Part shown: positions 10,554 to 22,333 of the stretch, one piece after another
How positions within the stretch are numbered: position 1 is the first letter of the stretch
Layout: the number at the start of each line of letters is the position of its first letter
Origin: Rosa chinensis
Taxonomy: Eukaryota; Streptophyta; Magnoliopsida; Rosales; Rosaceae
Length of the DNA: 64,000 nt
Direction: 5' to 3'
Assembly (NCBI RefSeq): GCF_002994745.2
Contig: NC_037091.1
Coordinates: 1,674,001 to 1,738,000 of the forward strand
Position numbers and translations under genes: made by a program
Notes under the pieces: generated by a model
The model's input: only the letters and a program-made list of their open reading frames with translations
Database searches by the model: none
What the model was told of the DNA's origin: nothing

Positions 10554-11314
10554 CTAGTCTCTCTCAGCACACAGAGAGGTGCGAATGTGTTTGATTCTCA
10601 TCACAGAAGAGAGGCGAAAGAAACAAAGATTGGGTTTCTGAACTGAAATTTCTAGGTCGGCGGTCGGGGACGAACAACACCAGCAAGAGGAAATGAAATG
10701 GATCCCAGACTAAGCCCTACTGCTAAATTTTGTTTATATATCCTCTCAAACGATGTCGTTCCATCCCTAACCTCGGTATTTTTCAAAAATTGAAATGGCC
10801 CCCAAAAAATTAAAAATTTGAATATCCCGCCTAATATTCCCATCCTAATGAGGGAAGGCAACCCTAAACTTAACATCTCGTGACAAACTTTCGAGTAAAA
10901 AATTTGTGTCAATTCTAAATTCTCAAAATTTTAAATTCTCAATGTTATGCATAATCGTTTTAATGAGAAATACATTTTAGTAATTGTCTTAATCCACCAC
11001 AAACGAGGCTAATTTTTTCACAATACATATTACTATGTGACTAATACATCTAATCTACTGTTTATAATTTTGAATCTACTAACTTTGTCTAAGTTTTTTT
11101 TAATTTTTTTTATTTGTCAATCACACAGTGTCCTCAAAGGCTTCCTAACTTTGTCTAAGTTATTCATTGGCTATAGATAAATGTATACCATTAAATATGG
11201 ACACGGTCAATGATAATGAATACGGTCAAAACCCGACCATTGGATGCGATATTTTAGATGTTATATGCATATGATAAAAAATTTATTCGCATTTATACTC
11301 CTATATTCAGATTT

Positions 11315-11481
11315 GCTCATCTAAGGGACAGTTTTAAGGGACTGTGAGGGACAAATGTATCTTAACCACATGTATTAAATACAAAAGCAGAAATTATAAC
11401 AACTTAAAACTGTACATTTATTTTCAACCGTCAGATTCTCTTGTCTCTTACAGTCCCTTAAAAACTGTCTCTTAGGTGAGC
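11315..11481 (-). mobile_element. 167-bp MITE, copy 1
   Basis: Begins GCTCATCTAAGGGACAG and ends in its near-perfect complement CTGTCTCTTAGGTGAGC, with about 40 bases of inverted repeat at each end (AAGGGACTGTGAGGGACAAA inside). Its reverse complement matches the elements at 11,743 and 17,701. It is absent from the second copy of block A, so it inserted after that duplication. No target duplication could be fixed with certainty. Confidence 0.8.
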
Positions 11482-11742
11482 AGGCCTTCTCCTATATTTA
11501 ATTCATGACAAGTTTTGAAGAACAATTTTTAGATGTTATATGCATATGATAAAAAAATTATTCACATTTATACTCCTATATTTATTCATGACAATTTTTG
11601 AAGAACAATTTAATTGAGAGTGCAGTCGCGGGTAGATGGAGATAGGCCATGTGAGAGTGCAGTCACAAACCTCTTGAAAGCTAGAGTCGTGACAAAGCCA
11701 TTATCAACGTTTTAGAGGAAAGGAATATATTTGGTAAAGTCT

Positions 11743-11909
11743 GCTCACCTAAGGGACTGTTTTTAAGGGACTGTGAGGGACAAATGAATCTGATGGCTGA
11801 AAATAAATGCACAGTTTTAAGTTGTTATAATTTCTGCTTTTTTATTTCATACATGTGGTTTAGATGCATTTGTCCCTCACAGTCTCTTAAAATTGTCCCT
11901 TAGGTGAGC
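11743..11909 (+). mobile_element. 167-bp MITE, copy 2 (opposite orientation)
   Basis: Same family as the element 260 bases to its left but inverted relative to it. It starts GCTCACCTAAGGGACTG and ends CCCTTAGGTGAGC. It is present in both copies of block A (here and at 17,701-17,867), so it predates the block duplication. Confidence 0.8.
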
Positions 11910-12694
11910 AAGCCTGTATATTTGTAATCAACTTAGAGGATAAGAGCTTTACTAATGGAGTGTTGGCTACAACCTTGTTCACCAAGCTAATGGAATTTTT
12001 TCCACGTTGCTAAAGAAAAACCCAGCACATTCATATTGAAATCTACAGATAAAGGACCTAACAAAACCGAGCACATTCATATTGCAAACTCAGGATCTTG
12101 AAAACCACACGAATTCAAAAAACCAAAAAAGGTGGAAAGGAGCACAATTCAATAGGAAGAAGAAGTTGAAGAGAGAAAAGAAAAACATACGCAATGGGAA
12201 AAATTAGGGCAGAAATAAATGAGCGAGACATGACCAAAGATATCCATATATATGTTATCTTCATTAATTATTAAGTTTAAAAGAGAAGCAAATAGCAGAA
12301 CGACAATGAAAAGTTAGAGGTTCTTATCAACGCGACGCTTTTAGAGAAAAGGCTAAACACTATCCCATTTAACTATAGGGTTTTTGTCAATTTACCCCAT
12401 TTTTAGAGATTTTTTTCCCACTTACCCCATTAAGTTTTTTTAATTATCTCTTACTCAAAACACTCTAAGGAGGTTTTCCCTAATACCCCATTAAGATTTT
12501 TTTAAATTTTTTTTTTTTTAATACCATTTTACATTCACCCCTTTGTTACTTAGAGAGAGAGAGAGAGAGAAACCATAGGAGACTTCACCGGAACCCCGTC
12601 ACCGGCCGCCGGAATCAGGCCAACTTTCGCAGGATTTCAGTCACCTGCCGCCGCTCACCGGGATTTGTTGAAAATCTCACCGAAAATGTTTTTT

Positions 12695-13032
12695 TTGCCC
12701 CCAATAGACATCTATTGCCCTTTAATAGAGGGGCAATAGACCTCTATTGCTTTAATAGACGTTTATTGCCCCAATAGACGTTTATTGCCCCAATAGACCT
12801 CTACTGCCCCCCAATAGACGACTATCAGCCATGTATTGCCCCCTAATAGACGTCTATTGCCCCCAACAAAACTTTCAGTCGCCGAAATGGGAACCAATCT
12901 CTTTAAATTTGGACAAATAAACTTTGATTAAATAAAAAAACCGAGGAGATTACATAAATTTAAAACGTCTATTGCCCCCCAATAGACATTTAACAGACCT
13001 CTATTGCCCCCCAATAGACGTCTATTGCCCTC
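12695..13032. repeat. Cluster of palindromic CAATAGACGTCTATTGCCC words
   Basis: Around ten copies of CCCCAATAGACGTYTATTGCCC and variants occur here, most of them palindromic around ACGT or CATC. Copy B2 has the same cluster at about 26,590-26,905 with different spacing. The unit resembles short tandem arrays inside non-autonomous transposons; its function is unknown. Confidence 0.75.
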
Positions 13033-13035
13033 ATA

Positions 13036-13696
13036 CAGGGGCAGAGCTATGTTTAGGTCCGGACCCCCCTTAAGTTTTTGACAGATACGCTCAATACCAA
13101 GCATTGCAGTGATAAAGCTTTAAAAAATTATTTTATCCAATACATGGACCCCCCCCCCCCCCCCCCCCCATCCATTTCCCTTCCTCCCCCAAACCCAATC
13201 CCACACTACCAAGTGCCACGTGCCACTTGCTAGGTAAGAGAAAGAAAATAATAACAGAAAGATAGATAGATCATAAATGTCTCCCTGATTACTATTCTAT
13301 ATATAATATTTATTGAATTGAAATTGGTTAACTAAAAATAATTAACAATTGGTTAGATTAATAAAATGAAATATATAATATGCAATAGATGTTAGAGTTT
13401 TTAATGAGAAGTTTTCTGTCAATTTTGTGCCTCTACTTTTTATTTCGAGTCTGCGACTACAATGGTGTGGAGCTAAATTTTCAGAAATTCATTCTCGATT
13501 AAACAAATATGGTTTTATAAGATTGTGTAGATTTAGCCCTCTAAAGTATTCAATTCTTTGTTTATGAGTATTGTGATGAAAAATAATCTACAAAAATGCT
13601 ACATTTAACGTATGGTTAACTAAAATAAATAATTAAAATTATAAATCTAGTCCAGACTCGGACCCCCCCAAAGTAAAATTCCTAATTCCGCCACTG
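13036..13696 (+). mobile_element. Small non-autonomous hAT element inside block B1
   Basis: Ends CAGGGGCAGAG and CCGCCACTG (complement CAGTGGCGG) are flanked by the perfect 8-bp target duplication CCCTCATA (13,028-13,035 and 13,697-13,704). Eight-base duplications and CAG(G/T)GGCGG ends are typical of hAT transposons. It is 661 bp with no transposase frame. A run of 21 C residues lies at 13,149-13,169. Confidence 0.88.
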
Positions 13697-13774
13697 CCCT
13701 CATAAAACAATTTTTTTTTTCTTTCTTTTTTCTTTCCTTCTGGACTTTCTGCCCCCATTTTACAAAAAAAATAA

Positions 13775-13805
<31 letters not shown>

Positions 13806-13983
13806 AACTGCCTGCGTTCGACCGGCTTCTACTCCACCTCCGGCAACGTCGAACCAACCGGTTCATACTGAACTGCTTCTCCTTTTCTTGGTACAATCTG
13901 ATGTACCAAGTTCCGGTATGAATCCCAATTGCTAAACCTGATTCATACAATATTACTAATTTAGAAATTTGTGATTTTTTCCC

Positions 13984-14653
13984 TTTTGTTTATATATCCT
14001 CTCAAACGATGTCGTTCCATCCCTAACCTCGGTATTTTTAAAAAATTGAAATGGCCCCCCAAAAAATTAAAAATTTGAATATCCCGCCTAATATTGGCAA
14101 CCCTAAACTTAACATCTCGTGACAAACTTTCGAGTAAAAAATTTGTGTCAATTCTAAATTCTCAAAATCTCAAAATTTTAAATTCTCAATGTTATGCATA
14201 ATCGTTTTAATGAGAAATACATTTTAGTAATTGTCTTAATCCACCACAAACGAGGCTAATTTTTTTCACAATACATATTACTATGTGACTAATACATCGA
14301 ATCTACTGTTTATAATTTTGAATTTTTGCAAAATCACAAAATAAAGATGTGTCTACTAACTTTGTCTAAGTTTTTTTTTTTAAATTTTTTTTTTATTTGT
14401 CAATCACACGGTGTCCTCAAAGGCTTCCTAGGCCCAGAGAATAACTTTGTCTAAGTTATTCATTGGTTATAGATAAATGTATACCATTAAATATGGACAC
14501 GGTCAATGATAATGAATACGGTCAAAACCCGACCATTGGATGCGATATTTGAGATGTTATATGCATATGATAAAAAATTTATTCACATTTATACTCCTAT
14601 ATTTATTCATGACAATTTTTGAAGAACAATTTAATTGAGAGTGCAGTCGCGGG
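13984..14653. repeat. Repeat block A, copy 2, left part
   Basis: Second copy of the block at 10,728, split by the 2.9-kb LTR insertion at 14,654-17,585 and resuming at 17,586. It lacks the first MITE and the internal duplication of copy 1. Confidence 0.85.
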
Positions 14654-15155
14654 TGTTAAAACCGAAAAAAATTCATATATCCAATTACAACGAGATTGAC
14701 GTCTAGTGCATTTCTATGGCAAAAGACAAAAGATTGTGAAGAAGTACAATTGTCAAGCTCGTAAAGCATTGCACTTCTAGGTTTGTTAGAAGTCTTGCCA
14801 ACAATGCAATTAAAAAATAAGTTACAGTTTTGACGTCAGAAGAGAAAGAAGAAATTGAGGAGATAAAGTTTCCAACTAGTTCACTTCGAGTTGAGCTCTA
14901 AAACTCTCAATGTTGTATGCAAGTCAAACTCGTCACTAGTGCACTATATAAGCATGATGTGAAGAAAAGAAAAAGGGAGGAGACCAACCTGAAGAGGCAG
15001 CAGCGCGGAGAAGCACAGACGGAAAAAAAAAAAAAGCAGGAGCCATAGGAGAAGAAGTTTCATTCAATCCAAGGTTCAAATCTGTCTCTCATCGTCCTCC
15101 TCCATCTCCATCATTTTTTTTGCTCGCAGGTATTAAAGACCCCATGCTCAACAAA

Positions 15156-15300
15156 CATGCCGGAGCAGCGCCTCCGATGACCATGCCGGGCAGCGTCCCG
15201 ATGAACTCATGCCGGGCAGCGTCCCGATGATCCATGCCGGGCAGCGTGCCGATGAACCATGCCGGGCAGCGTCCCGATGAACATATCAGAGCAGCGCCTC
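15156..15300 (+). repeat. Tandem ~27-bp repeat in solo LTR
   Basis: Four to five copies of ATGCCGGGCAGCGTCCCGAT with short variable links, located about 500 bases into the LTR. Confidence 0.75.
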
Positions 15301-16939
15301 CGCTGCAGGCCTTGCGCTCTCAAATCCCAGCAACAAGCCTCCCCCAGCGACAACTTTGCTCTCTCAAATCCTGGCAGCAGCGTCTCGTCTCTGTAGCACT
15401 TTCAAACTCACAAAGAAAGTCAAAGCTGCAGGTTACCACTGCTACTGATGAGCCACGCACCTCTCTTCTTCTTTGGATGTGCTATTCCTTGATCATAAAC
15501 CATGACCATTGGTCTTGAAGCAAATAAGAAAAGCTGCTCCCTCCATGCCAGAAGCAAGGCAATTGGTCACTACTGGAGCTTTGCCGAGGCTCCTTACGTA
15601 GCTGAACACCATCACAACAAATGAGTAAAAAAAAAAAGCTGCAAAACATGTACAAATCACCCGGCCAAATTGATAAATGAAGCTGCAACACGCTTTGCAT
15701 TCATAATGCAGAGGCTTTTAGGTGACCAAGTTGCTGAAGGGAACAAATTTTGGCCTTTGCATATAATTAGCAAAGCATGAAAATATTATCCCTTGTAAAG
15801 CCACGTATTAGGAGTTTGCATTTAAACTACCTCAAAATGGCATTGGTACATATATAAGGCAAAAGAAACAAAATATGAAGGCAATTGCTGGAGTTTTACA
15901 TAAATGTATCCTAATCAAGTAAAAAAAAGATTGGATGAAGACAAAAACTACGTCAAGAGCTACGTGTTTCTTTGTTGATCACAATTGGAAATAATGAAGG
16001 TAGTGTCATGTTCTGGACTCTTGTTTTGGAGTATGTTGCTGCCAGCAAAAAACAACAAGAGAGGGAGAACATGATAAGGGAAGCTTTTTTACATGGAGCG
16101 GTGGGTTTTGCAAGACCAAGCATGAAAGTTTAATTAACATATCTTGTCATCAAAGTATACTGGAATTCTAAACAAAAGGGAAAAATACAAGTCAAGAAAA
16201 GGGTAAACCAATTTAAAAATGTTCAAGGCAAAGAGGTTTACCACAAGACGTGTGTGTGCTCGTCTTCGATGACACCTATTGTCGAAAATACAATATTTGA
16301 ATTTAGAGTTCTGATGACACCTACAAACAAGCAAAAAGGAAGTTAATTCTTCTCCTACAAACCGCACGAAGCTAAATATATTCTCCGTGATGCACTCCAC
16401 CTGTTTGAATTCACTGACTGGCAAGACCAAAAGATAAGTGAGAGGACCAATCACAACTTTCAGATGATGAAATCCTCCCCTGCTAAGAACACAAATGCGA
16501 TTCCACTTCCAGATCAGATTGGGAGATCGACAGTCCATCTCCAAATCTTTTATCGATCGGCAGGAGTATTATGACATCGCTTCGTGTTTGTCTGGTTTTG
16601 GTGAACAAGTGAAAAATGGAAAGGAAATGAAATGAAGGGAGAGGTGCAGAATTCCAACAGATGGGTCATTGCGGGTGCCCATATCAAATTTGGGGTTCAA
16701 AATACTTCTTGGGTGTCCATATTAAATTCAGTACCTGGAAGAAAACCTCGATGGGTGACCACGAGTTCCAAACGAAAGTTGAGAAGTGTGACTCGGAGTT
16801 GGCTCAACACAACGGGTGTCTAAATAAAAGATATCCGAATATTGGTTTCGTAAAAAAAAAAAGCTTCGAAACCCAAAATGGAAATCATTTTGGTACAAAA
16901 CCAAGGAAAAGGCAAATACCCAAAATTCACAAATTTGTA

Positions 16940-17385
16940 TGAACTACAAGGGTTTGATCCCTTCACAGGGTATGTAGGCAATCTAGCGACCCACTAGATG
17001 CAACCACAAATTCAAATCGAATCCCTGACTCCACCAGTCAAATTCGCCCAAACACCAGAAAAATAAAATCATTCTTAAATTGTCCAAAAGCAAATGCAAG
17101 GGCTCTAAACCCTCACAAATATCCCAAACACAAATCCAAAAATAAATGGGTCATCTAACCATTTAAATCCCAAATGTTGGAACTACATGTGGTTTGATCC
17201 CGCAAGGGTATGTAGGTAATCTAGAATCAAATAATCTAGATGCAACCGCATCCTAAACACTATTCCTATTCCAAAAATCCAAGCCTTCCAATGGGTCATT
17301 CACTCATTGGAACTCTTGAACTACGAGTGGCTTGATCCCTTCCCGGGTACGTAGGCAACCCATTCCAAAATTCGGGTGCAGCCGC
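16940..17385 (+). repeat. Three ~150-bp repeats with conserved hairpin core
   Basis: Each unit reads GAACTAC, then GGTTTGATCCC or GGCTTGATCCC, a short loop, GGGTAYGTAGGCAA or GTAGGTAA, about 25 variable bases, and a GCARCCGCA-like end (near 16,939, 17,190 and 17,318). The CCC and GGG words can pair around loops of different sequence. The units are in the 3' third of the 2.9-kb LTR. Confidence 0.72.
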
Positions 17386-17585
17386 AAAAACAAACAACCA
17401 CACATTGGTTTCTTTATAAATGGAATCAAAGGGTGTTCCCTTGTAACAAGGGATTGTAATTAAGAGACACATTCTGTCTTAAATGGGTCGAACCCGAAAT
17501 AATTAAAACCCTGTTCTATTAATGAATACGAGTGAAATTACGTTGGGTGACATTTTACACTTTGTGCAATTTTTTTAACCCAACA

Positions 17586-17890
17586 GCGGGTAGATGGAGA
17601 TAGGCCATGTGAGAGTGCAGTCACGAACCTCTTGAAAGCTAGAGTCGTGACAAAGCCATTATCAACGTTTTAGAGGAAAGGAATATATTTGTAAAAGTCT
17701 GCTCACCTAAGGGACAGTTTTTAAGGGACTGTGAGGGACAAATGAATCTGATGGTTGAAAATAAATGCACAGTTTTAAGTTGTTATAATTTCTGCTTTTT
17801 TATTTCATACATGTGGTTTAGATGCATTTGTCCCTCACAGTCTCTTAAAACTATCCCTTAGGTGAGCAAGCTTGTATATTTGTAATCAAC
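17586..17890. repeat. Repeat block A, copy 2, right part
   Basis: Continues the match to block A1 after the LTR insertion and includes the third MITE copy. Identity with copy 1 ends at about TCAACTTA, where block B starts in copy 1. Confidence 0.85.
17701..17867 (+). mobile_element. 167-bp MITE, copy 3
   Basis: Ortholog of the element at 11,743 within the duplicated block A; same ends and length. Confidence 0.8.
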
Positions 17891-18083
17891 TTAAAGATCA
17901 AGGCCATAATGATGACCTACAAGGCCAATTTTTTCACACTAAGCATATTATGTGGTAAACACACTTATAAGGTTGAGTTAAACATTTTTCATTTTTTATT
18001 TCTCGGATCTATAGAAATTTTGGATATGCCTAATGAGATTGTCTAACTTCTTCATTGGTTATATAGAAATGTATACATTTCAA

Positions 18084-19039
18084 TAGGCCTCATCAACCCG
18101 GCCCGGCCCGGCCCATTCGTGGTGGGCTTGGGTCGGGCCGGGCTTTATTGTAAATCGAAGGATCCAAGCCCATCCATATAAAGCGGGCCTTGCGGGCTTT
18201 TCGGGCCGGGCCTTGCGGGATTTATTTACAAATAAATCTTTAAAAATACTATGTTTCAAAATACTAATAATAATAATAATAATCTTTAAAGATACTAATT
18301 TTTTTATGAACCTATATTTATATATCGTACACTCTAAAGAGCAACCTCTATCAATTCAAAGAAAATGGGAAAACCGACTGTTGGATGTGATTATTACAAT
18401 AAATTATGAGTGTGGTAAAAAATTTAGCCAATTTCACCAAATTTTCAAATCCGATCGAATTGGTCAACAGTTGTTATTTGTATGTCTTCTTGGTTGACCG
18501 ATGGTGTGACGACCGCGAAACGTGCTTATTTTTTTACATCACGTCTTTAAATATCCCATCGATGGATGTGCGTGTCCATAAGATAAAAATTTCAATTTTA
18601 ATTACAAAGACGTTGGCCTATACCAATTTGCCTCCTAAAGTTGTATGACTTATACATTGCATTTAAATTGTTGAGGTTCATTCTAAAGCAACCATATAGT
18701 GGAAAATGAATTTAGAGAAACCAACCCCTCGATGTAGAGATTGTAATGTTTTATGGTGGTTGTAAAAAATCCAGCCAATTTGGTTCTCGTTTCGAATTCG
18801 ATCAACTAGGTCAAACTTAGTTACTCTTATAAACCTATATTTATTCCAAAGAGCAACCCCTATTAATTCAAAGAAAATGGAAAAACCGACCGTTGGATGA
18901 GATTATTATAATAAATTATGAGTGTTGTATAAAATTTAGCCAATTTTACCATATTTTCGAATCCGATCGAATTGGTCAACCGTCGTCATGATATGTCGAA
19001 TATATATGCACATATTCTATATAGAAGTATGAGAACTTC

Positions 19040-19075
<36 letters not shown>

Positions 19076-19099
19076 AACACACACACACACACACATATT

Positions 19100-19151
<52 letters not shown>

Positions 19152-19296
19152 TGAAGAACAAATACAAACCCAGAATCAATCAAACCATGCAAGAAAAAAA
19201 TTAATTCTTGGAGATGAAGTCCATGTCTCCAGTACGTCATTTGGTTATTATATAGTTTAGGGAGATTGGAAGAATGGTAGTCGAGATCAAGAGAGG

Positions 19297-19333
<37 letters not shown>

Positions 19334-19572
19334 GTGTGTGTGTGTGTGTTTATAAATATATATAGATATAGATATAGATATATATATATTTATATATATA
19401 TATATATATAAAATACATATGTAATAGTTTACGGGCTTTTACGGGCAGGGCTTAGAGGGTTTTTGGAGGGCCGGGCTGGGTTTTTACCGGCTTTTTGACG
19501 GGCCTGGCTGGGCTTTTGGCCCTGCGGGCCTCCATCGGCCCACTTGATCTGCGGGTTTGTTGGTGAGGCCTA
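18084..19572 (+). mobile_element. Non-autonomous hAT element, 1.49 kb
   Basis: Terminal sequences TAGGCCTCATCAACCC and GGTGAGGCCTA are inverted repeats, flanked by the perfect 8-bp target duplication CATTTCAA (18,076-18,083 and 19,573-19,580). Both subterminal regions are rich in GGGCCGGGC and GGCCCGGCC words, which are candidate transposase-binding clusters. The interior holds two diverged ~510-bp units (motif near 18,360 and 18,880) and long AC/AT microsatellites (19,040-19,150 and 19,300-19,410). No transposase. The termini closely resemble those of the hAT element at 41,508. Confidence 0.9.
19040..19410. repeat. (AC)n/(AT)n microsatellites, partly inverted
   Basis: (AC) and (AT) runs at 19,040-19,148 are mirrored by (AT) and (GT) runs at 19,299-19,350, so the region can form a long foldback. 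Open frames coding for Tyr-Ile or Cys-Val repeats here are artefacts. Confidence 0.85.
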
Positions 19573-20245
19573 CATTTCAATATCAACGTGGCTGACCAAA
19601 AAGAAATTGGTCAGATCGACCGTTACATGTGATGATCATAATACTATACGCATATGGTAAAAAATTTAGCCACATCCGTCCTCGATCCACGTGGTCAACT
19701 AAATATATATTATTCCTTCGTATTTGTTCATTAAAATTCTCAAAGAGCAATTTAATTAAGAAGAGCTCCTAAGTTGAAAAATTTATACAATAATAGTTGA
19801 AGCTTGGCCATTAAAGCATGTGCTCACAAACTGTTTGAATGATTCATTAATATCGTTTTAGAAAATAAGTTATTTTGTAGACAGCTGTAATTAACGGTTG
19901 TCTGTCTTGACCAAGGCCTAAACAATCACAAACGGTTCATATTACTATGGAGTAAATATACAAGCAATGTCGAATCCTTTATTTCTCATTATTGATGTCT
20001 CAAAATGCACGAAATCTCTACATGCCTACTAGTGTGGTCAAAGTTTTCAATTGGCTATGTACAAACGTATATCTTCCGATACCTACAATGTGGAGGAAAA
20101 AGCAATTTGCTAATTTGACTATTGGAAGTGATCATTGCGGGCTAAAATAGCTATGCTGAAACATTTACCCTATTAGTATTCGTTTAAGTCTTGATCCACA
20201 TGATCAACTATATTTTATTAAACTCAAATGCTCGTAATCAAAATT
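19573..20245. other. AT-rich intergenic repeat units without genes
   Basis: Two further copies of the roughly 500-bp module seen in block A and in the hAT elements (motif near 19,617 and 20,115). Nothing coding was found. Confidence 0.5.
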
Positions 20246-20261
20246 ATATTTAAGTAACATA

Positions 20262-21175
20262 CACTAAACCTGTTATCCCCCAGCGATCCGAAGGAGCTCC
20301 ACAAAACCTGGAGCACCCAAAAACCCTAGGTTGAGAAGTTTGCTCATCCGGCGGTGCTTGGGGTCGGTGCGGTTTTTTGCCTCGCTGCTAATGGGCTGCT
20401 GCCGGACGGGACTTGCTAGTTGCTCGGGGAGATTGGGAGAGAGAAGTTGAAACTCACGGTTTCGAACGGGTGGAAATGGTGAGGTCCAGACGAAAACTCT
20501 CGGTGTGGTTGTGTTGTGCACGGTGGCAGGCTTCGGCGTGGCTCTTCAGGTCTGGGTGGCATCAAGGTTTCCGATGGGAGCGGCGACGTGGTTCTGGGAG
20601 TCGTGCGGCGGTGAACAGTCTGGGCGGCCTCTTCTAACTCTGAAGTGGTGCGCGGCGAGGTGGGCCATGGGCGGTGGTGCGTCGTTTCGATTGGTCGAAC
20701 CGGTGAGGCTCAGTTGGGGCGTGATCGGCGCAGCGCGAACACGGCGGACTGGTGGTGGGGCGTGGTGTTGCACAAGCAAACGGACTCGGGTGCTGAAGTT
20801 TGGGCCTGACCCCAAATCCTGCTGGGCCTGGGCAGTTTTGGGCTTTCTTCTCTTGTACTAGCCCATTGGGCCTTTATTTTGGACTAGGGGTTTGAGCCTT
20901 TAGTTTTTCCAGTTTAGTCATTTTGATTTTAATAATTCCCTACTTTTTTAGGGAGCTATCATCGAGTCTAGTTTACTCGCCCTATTTACTATGTAGTAGT
21001 TAATAATCTATAGGCATCCTTTTACGAGCATGGAACCGTCAAATGATTAGACCTAGTCTATGTATCACTATGCTACTACCACAAACTCTTTATCTACCCA
21101 TAGATGGTAGAGGGAGGATATGTAATAGCCCTTTCTGGCTTTGGATGAATGAAAGTCGCCCGATTTGGGTTTGTT

Positions 21176-21209
<34 letters not shown>
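20262..21209 (+). mobile_element. Deleted LINE derivative (~0.95 kb), non-autonomous
   Basis: Flanked by a 16-bp target duplication with one mismatch, ATATTTAAGTAACATA (20,246-20,261) and ATATTTAAGTAATATA (21,210-21,225). The 5' part is GC-rich and gene-leader-like (to about 20,830), the 3' part is an AT-rich non-coding tail, and the end is an (AT)n run (21,179-21,213) as in plant L1-like elements. No endonuclease or RT frame is present, so it depends on a partner. It parallels the element at 34,856. Confidence 0.75.
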
Positions 21210-21216
<7 letters not shown>

Positions 21217-21225
21217 AGTAATATA

Positions 21226-21759
21226 GGTTTCTAAAGAAAAATTAAAAAAAAAAAAAAAAAACTTGGTCGAGCCTTTTTTAGTGCAGTTATTTTTTTATTA
21301 ATAACTAGCATTCCTCCATGCATACTCTGGATGTGTGACATTTTTTTTTTGAAAATGAAAAAGAAAATGAATGGAATAAAACAATTATTGGAAGAATATA
21401 GTGGGAGAGAAAAGTGGGTTGTGAGATTTTTTTTTTAATAAAAACCTATAATGTAATTGTCATATTCACCCTTATTATTTAATTTATTCTCAAAGTTTTT
21501 TAATCTCTTAGGGTCATTTTATGTCAAAATTTTTGGTGTTGGCTAATAAACCCTCTTCTTTTAATAATAGTATAAATTCCCTTAAAAAAAATTAATTGTA
21601 TAGATTAAAATAAAAAATAATATTTTACTTAAATAATGTAATTTATTAACAAAAACCTATTATAAAACGAGCGAAAATGACATTCAAGATTAAATAAAAT
21701 GTCTACGAAGATATTTTTACTTCAACCTTCTATAACCAAAATATGTGCTAATTTTTTTT
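21226..21759. other. AT-rich intergenic, no gene seen
   Basis: Contains poly(A) and poly(T) runs only. Confidence 0.5.
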
Positions 21760-21905
21760 GAAGTATTATTAATGTAATGAAGAAAAGACAAAAAGTAAAT
21801 AAAAACCAAGAAATAACCCGAGAAAACAAACAATGGCAGGGGTCGAACCCACATAACTCTTATTATAACCCTATGCCTTTACCGCTGTTCCAAGCATTGC
21901 CCGAT
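21760..21905 (-). mobile_element. tRNA-derived SINE
   Basis: On the minus strand from about 21,905 there is an A-box-like word TGGAACAGCGG, then about 35 bases later the B-box GGTTCGACCCC. That spacing is typical of the tRNA-related head of plant SINEs and RNA polymerase III internal promoters. Strong tRNA folding was not seen, so I do not call it a tRNA gene. The 3' boundary at about 21,760 is approximate. Confidence 0.6.
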
Positions 21906-22048
21906 GTTAAGCTTTCTACTGGCTCTTTATTTATATTATAGTTAAGAATCAGAACCCAGAAATCTAGAATCCCAGATTTGCTTCTAGTGATGGATCGATT
22001 TTTCCGTTCTTCTTCGACCTCCTTCAGATACCTCAGTTTTCAAATCTA

Positions 22049-22333
22049 TTGATGGCTCTATCCTTCGGCCCTAAACTCATTTGGGAAGGAAGGCCCGACC
22101 TTTCATTTTCCGGCAGCAATGGAAGCAGCGGTGCCGACCGACGAGACGCCAGTGGAGGAGGTGGCGATTGGAGCCGTGGAGATGAGAATGAGGACTCGAA
22201 ACCCTCAATTCCCTCCTCCCCTTTTCCTTTGCGATCCGATCAGATTAAGGCCATAATCAGAAAACCTCCTGCTCGATTGCGAGAGCGGCATGCTCCGATT
22301 TTCCTACTTCCAAATTTTACCTGGTTTAATTAG
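22049..22333 (+). CDS. Short open frame of unknown function
   Basis: 94 codons encoding MALSFGPKLIWEGRPDLSFS, a Gly/Ser/Asp-rich linker and a basic end. The codon use looks more gene-like than its AT-rich surroundings, and a second overlapping frame is also open. I recognise no domain; it may be a gene fragment, the first exon of an undetected gene, or chance. Confidence 0.25.
   Translation: MMALSFGPKLIWEGRPDLSFSGSNGSSGADRRDASGGGGDWSRGDENEDSKPSIPSSPFPLRSDQIKAIIRKPPARLRERHAPIFLLPNFTWFN

Larger units (their letters stand above)
10728..11935. repeat. Repeat block A, copy 1
   Basis: Matches 13,984-14,653 joined to 17,586-17,890 over its whole length at high identity. Copy 1 additionally holds a MITE (11,315-11,481) and an internal partial duplication: the segment around GATGTTATATGCATATGAT occurs at about 11,258 and again near 11,530. 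Block A also contains the module beginning ACCATTGGATGCGAT that recurs elsewhere in the window. No coding potential. Confidence 0.85.
11936..13951. repeat. Repeat block B, copy 1 (2.0 kb)
   Basis: Starts GGATAAGAGCTTTACTAATG and ends near CAATATTACTAA. It is nearly identical to 25,822-27,842. It contains a short GA repeat, a cluster of AATAGACGTCTATTG words, a small hAT element and an (ATA)n run. No terminal inverted repeat or obvious Helitron end was found, so its mode of movement is unknown. The flanks of the two copies are unrelated. Confidence 0.85.
14654..17585 (+). mobile_element. Solo LTR, 2.93 kb, inserted in block A2
   Basis: Begins TGTTAAAACC and ends CCCAACA, with the perfect 5-bp target duplication GCGGG (14,649-14,653 and 17,586-17,590). 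Block A reads continuously if the insert is removed. No internal LTR copy, primer site or gag-pol is present, and a TATA box (ACTATATAAGC near 14,943) lies about 290 bases from the left end, so I read it as a single long LTR left by recombination. An alternative is a non-coding element with diverged ends. The short open frames inside (for example 15,234-15,518) follow a repeated CATGCCGGGCAGCGTCCCGATGAAC-like unit and are unlikely to be genes. Confidence 0.82.

Noticed and set aside
13036..13696. CACTA element because of CAG-type ends
   Set aside because: The target duplication is 8 bp, not 3 bp, which fits hAT.
15234..15518. 94-codon open frame in the 2.9-kb LTR
   Set aside because: Starts in a tandem repeat; no matching domain and a non-coding LTR context.
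18976..19240. Minus-strand frames coding for Tyr-Ile and Cys-Val repeats
   Set aside because: Translation of AT and AC microsatellites.
20273..20861. Several open frames on both strands in GC-rich DNA
   Set aside because: They lie in the leader-like head of a LINE derivative; frames overlap on both strands, which is expected from high GC.
21822..21905. Possible tRNA gene on the minus strand
   Set aside because: A- and B-box words are present but I could not pair acceptor and anticodon stems convincingly; called a SINE head instead.
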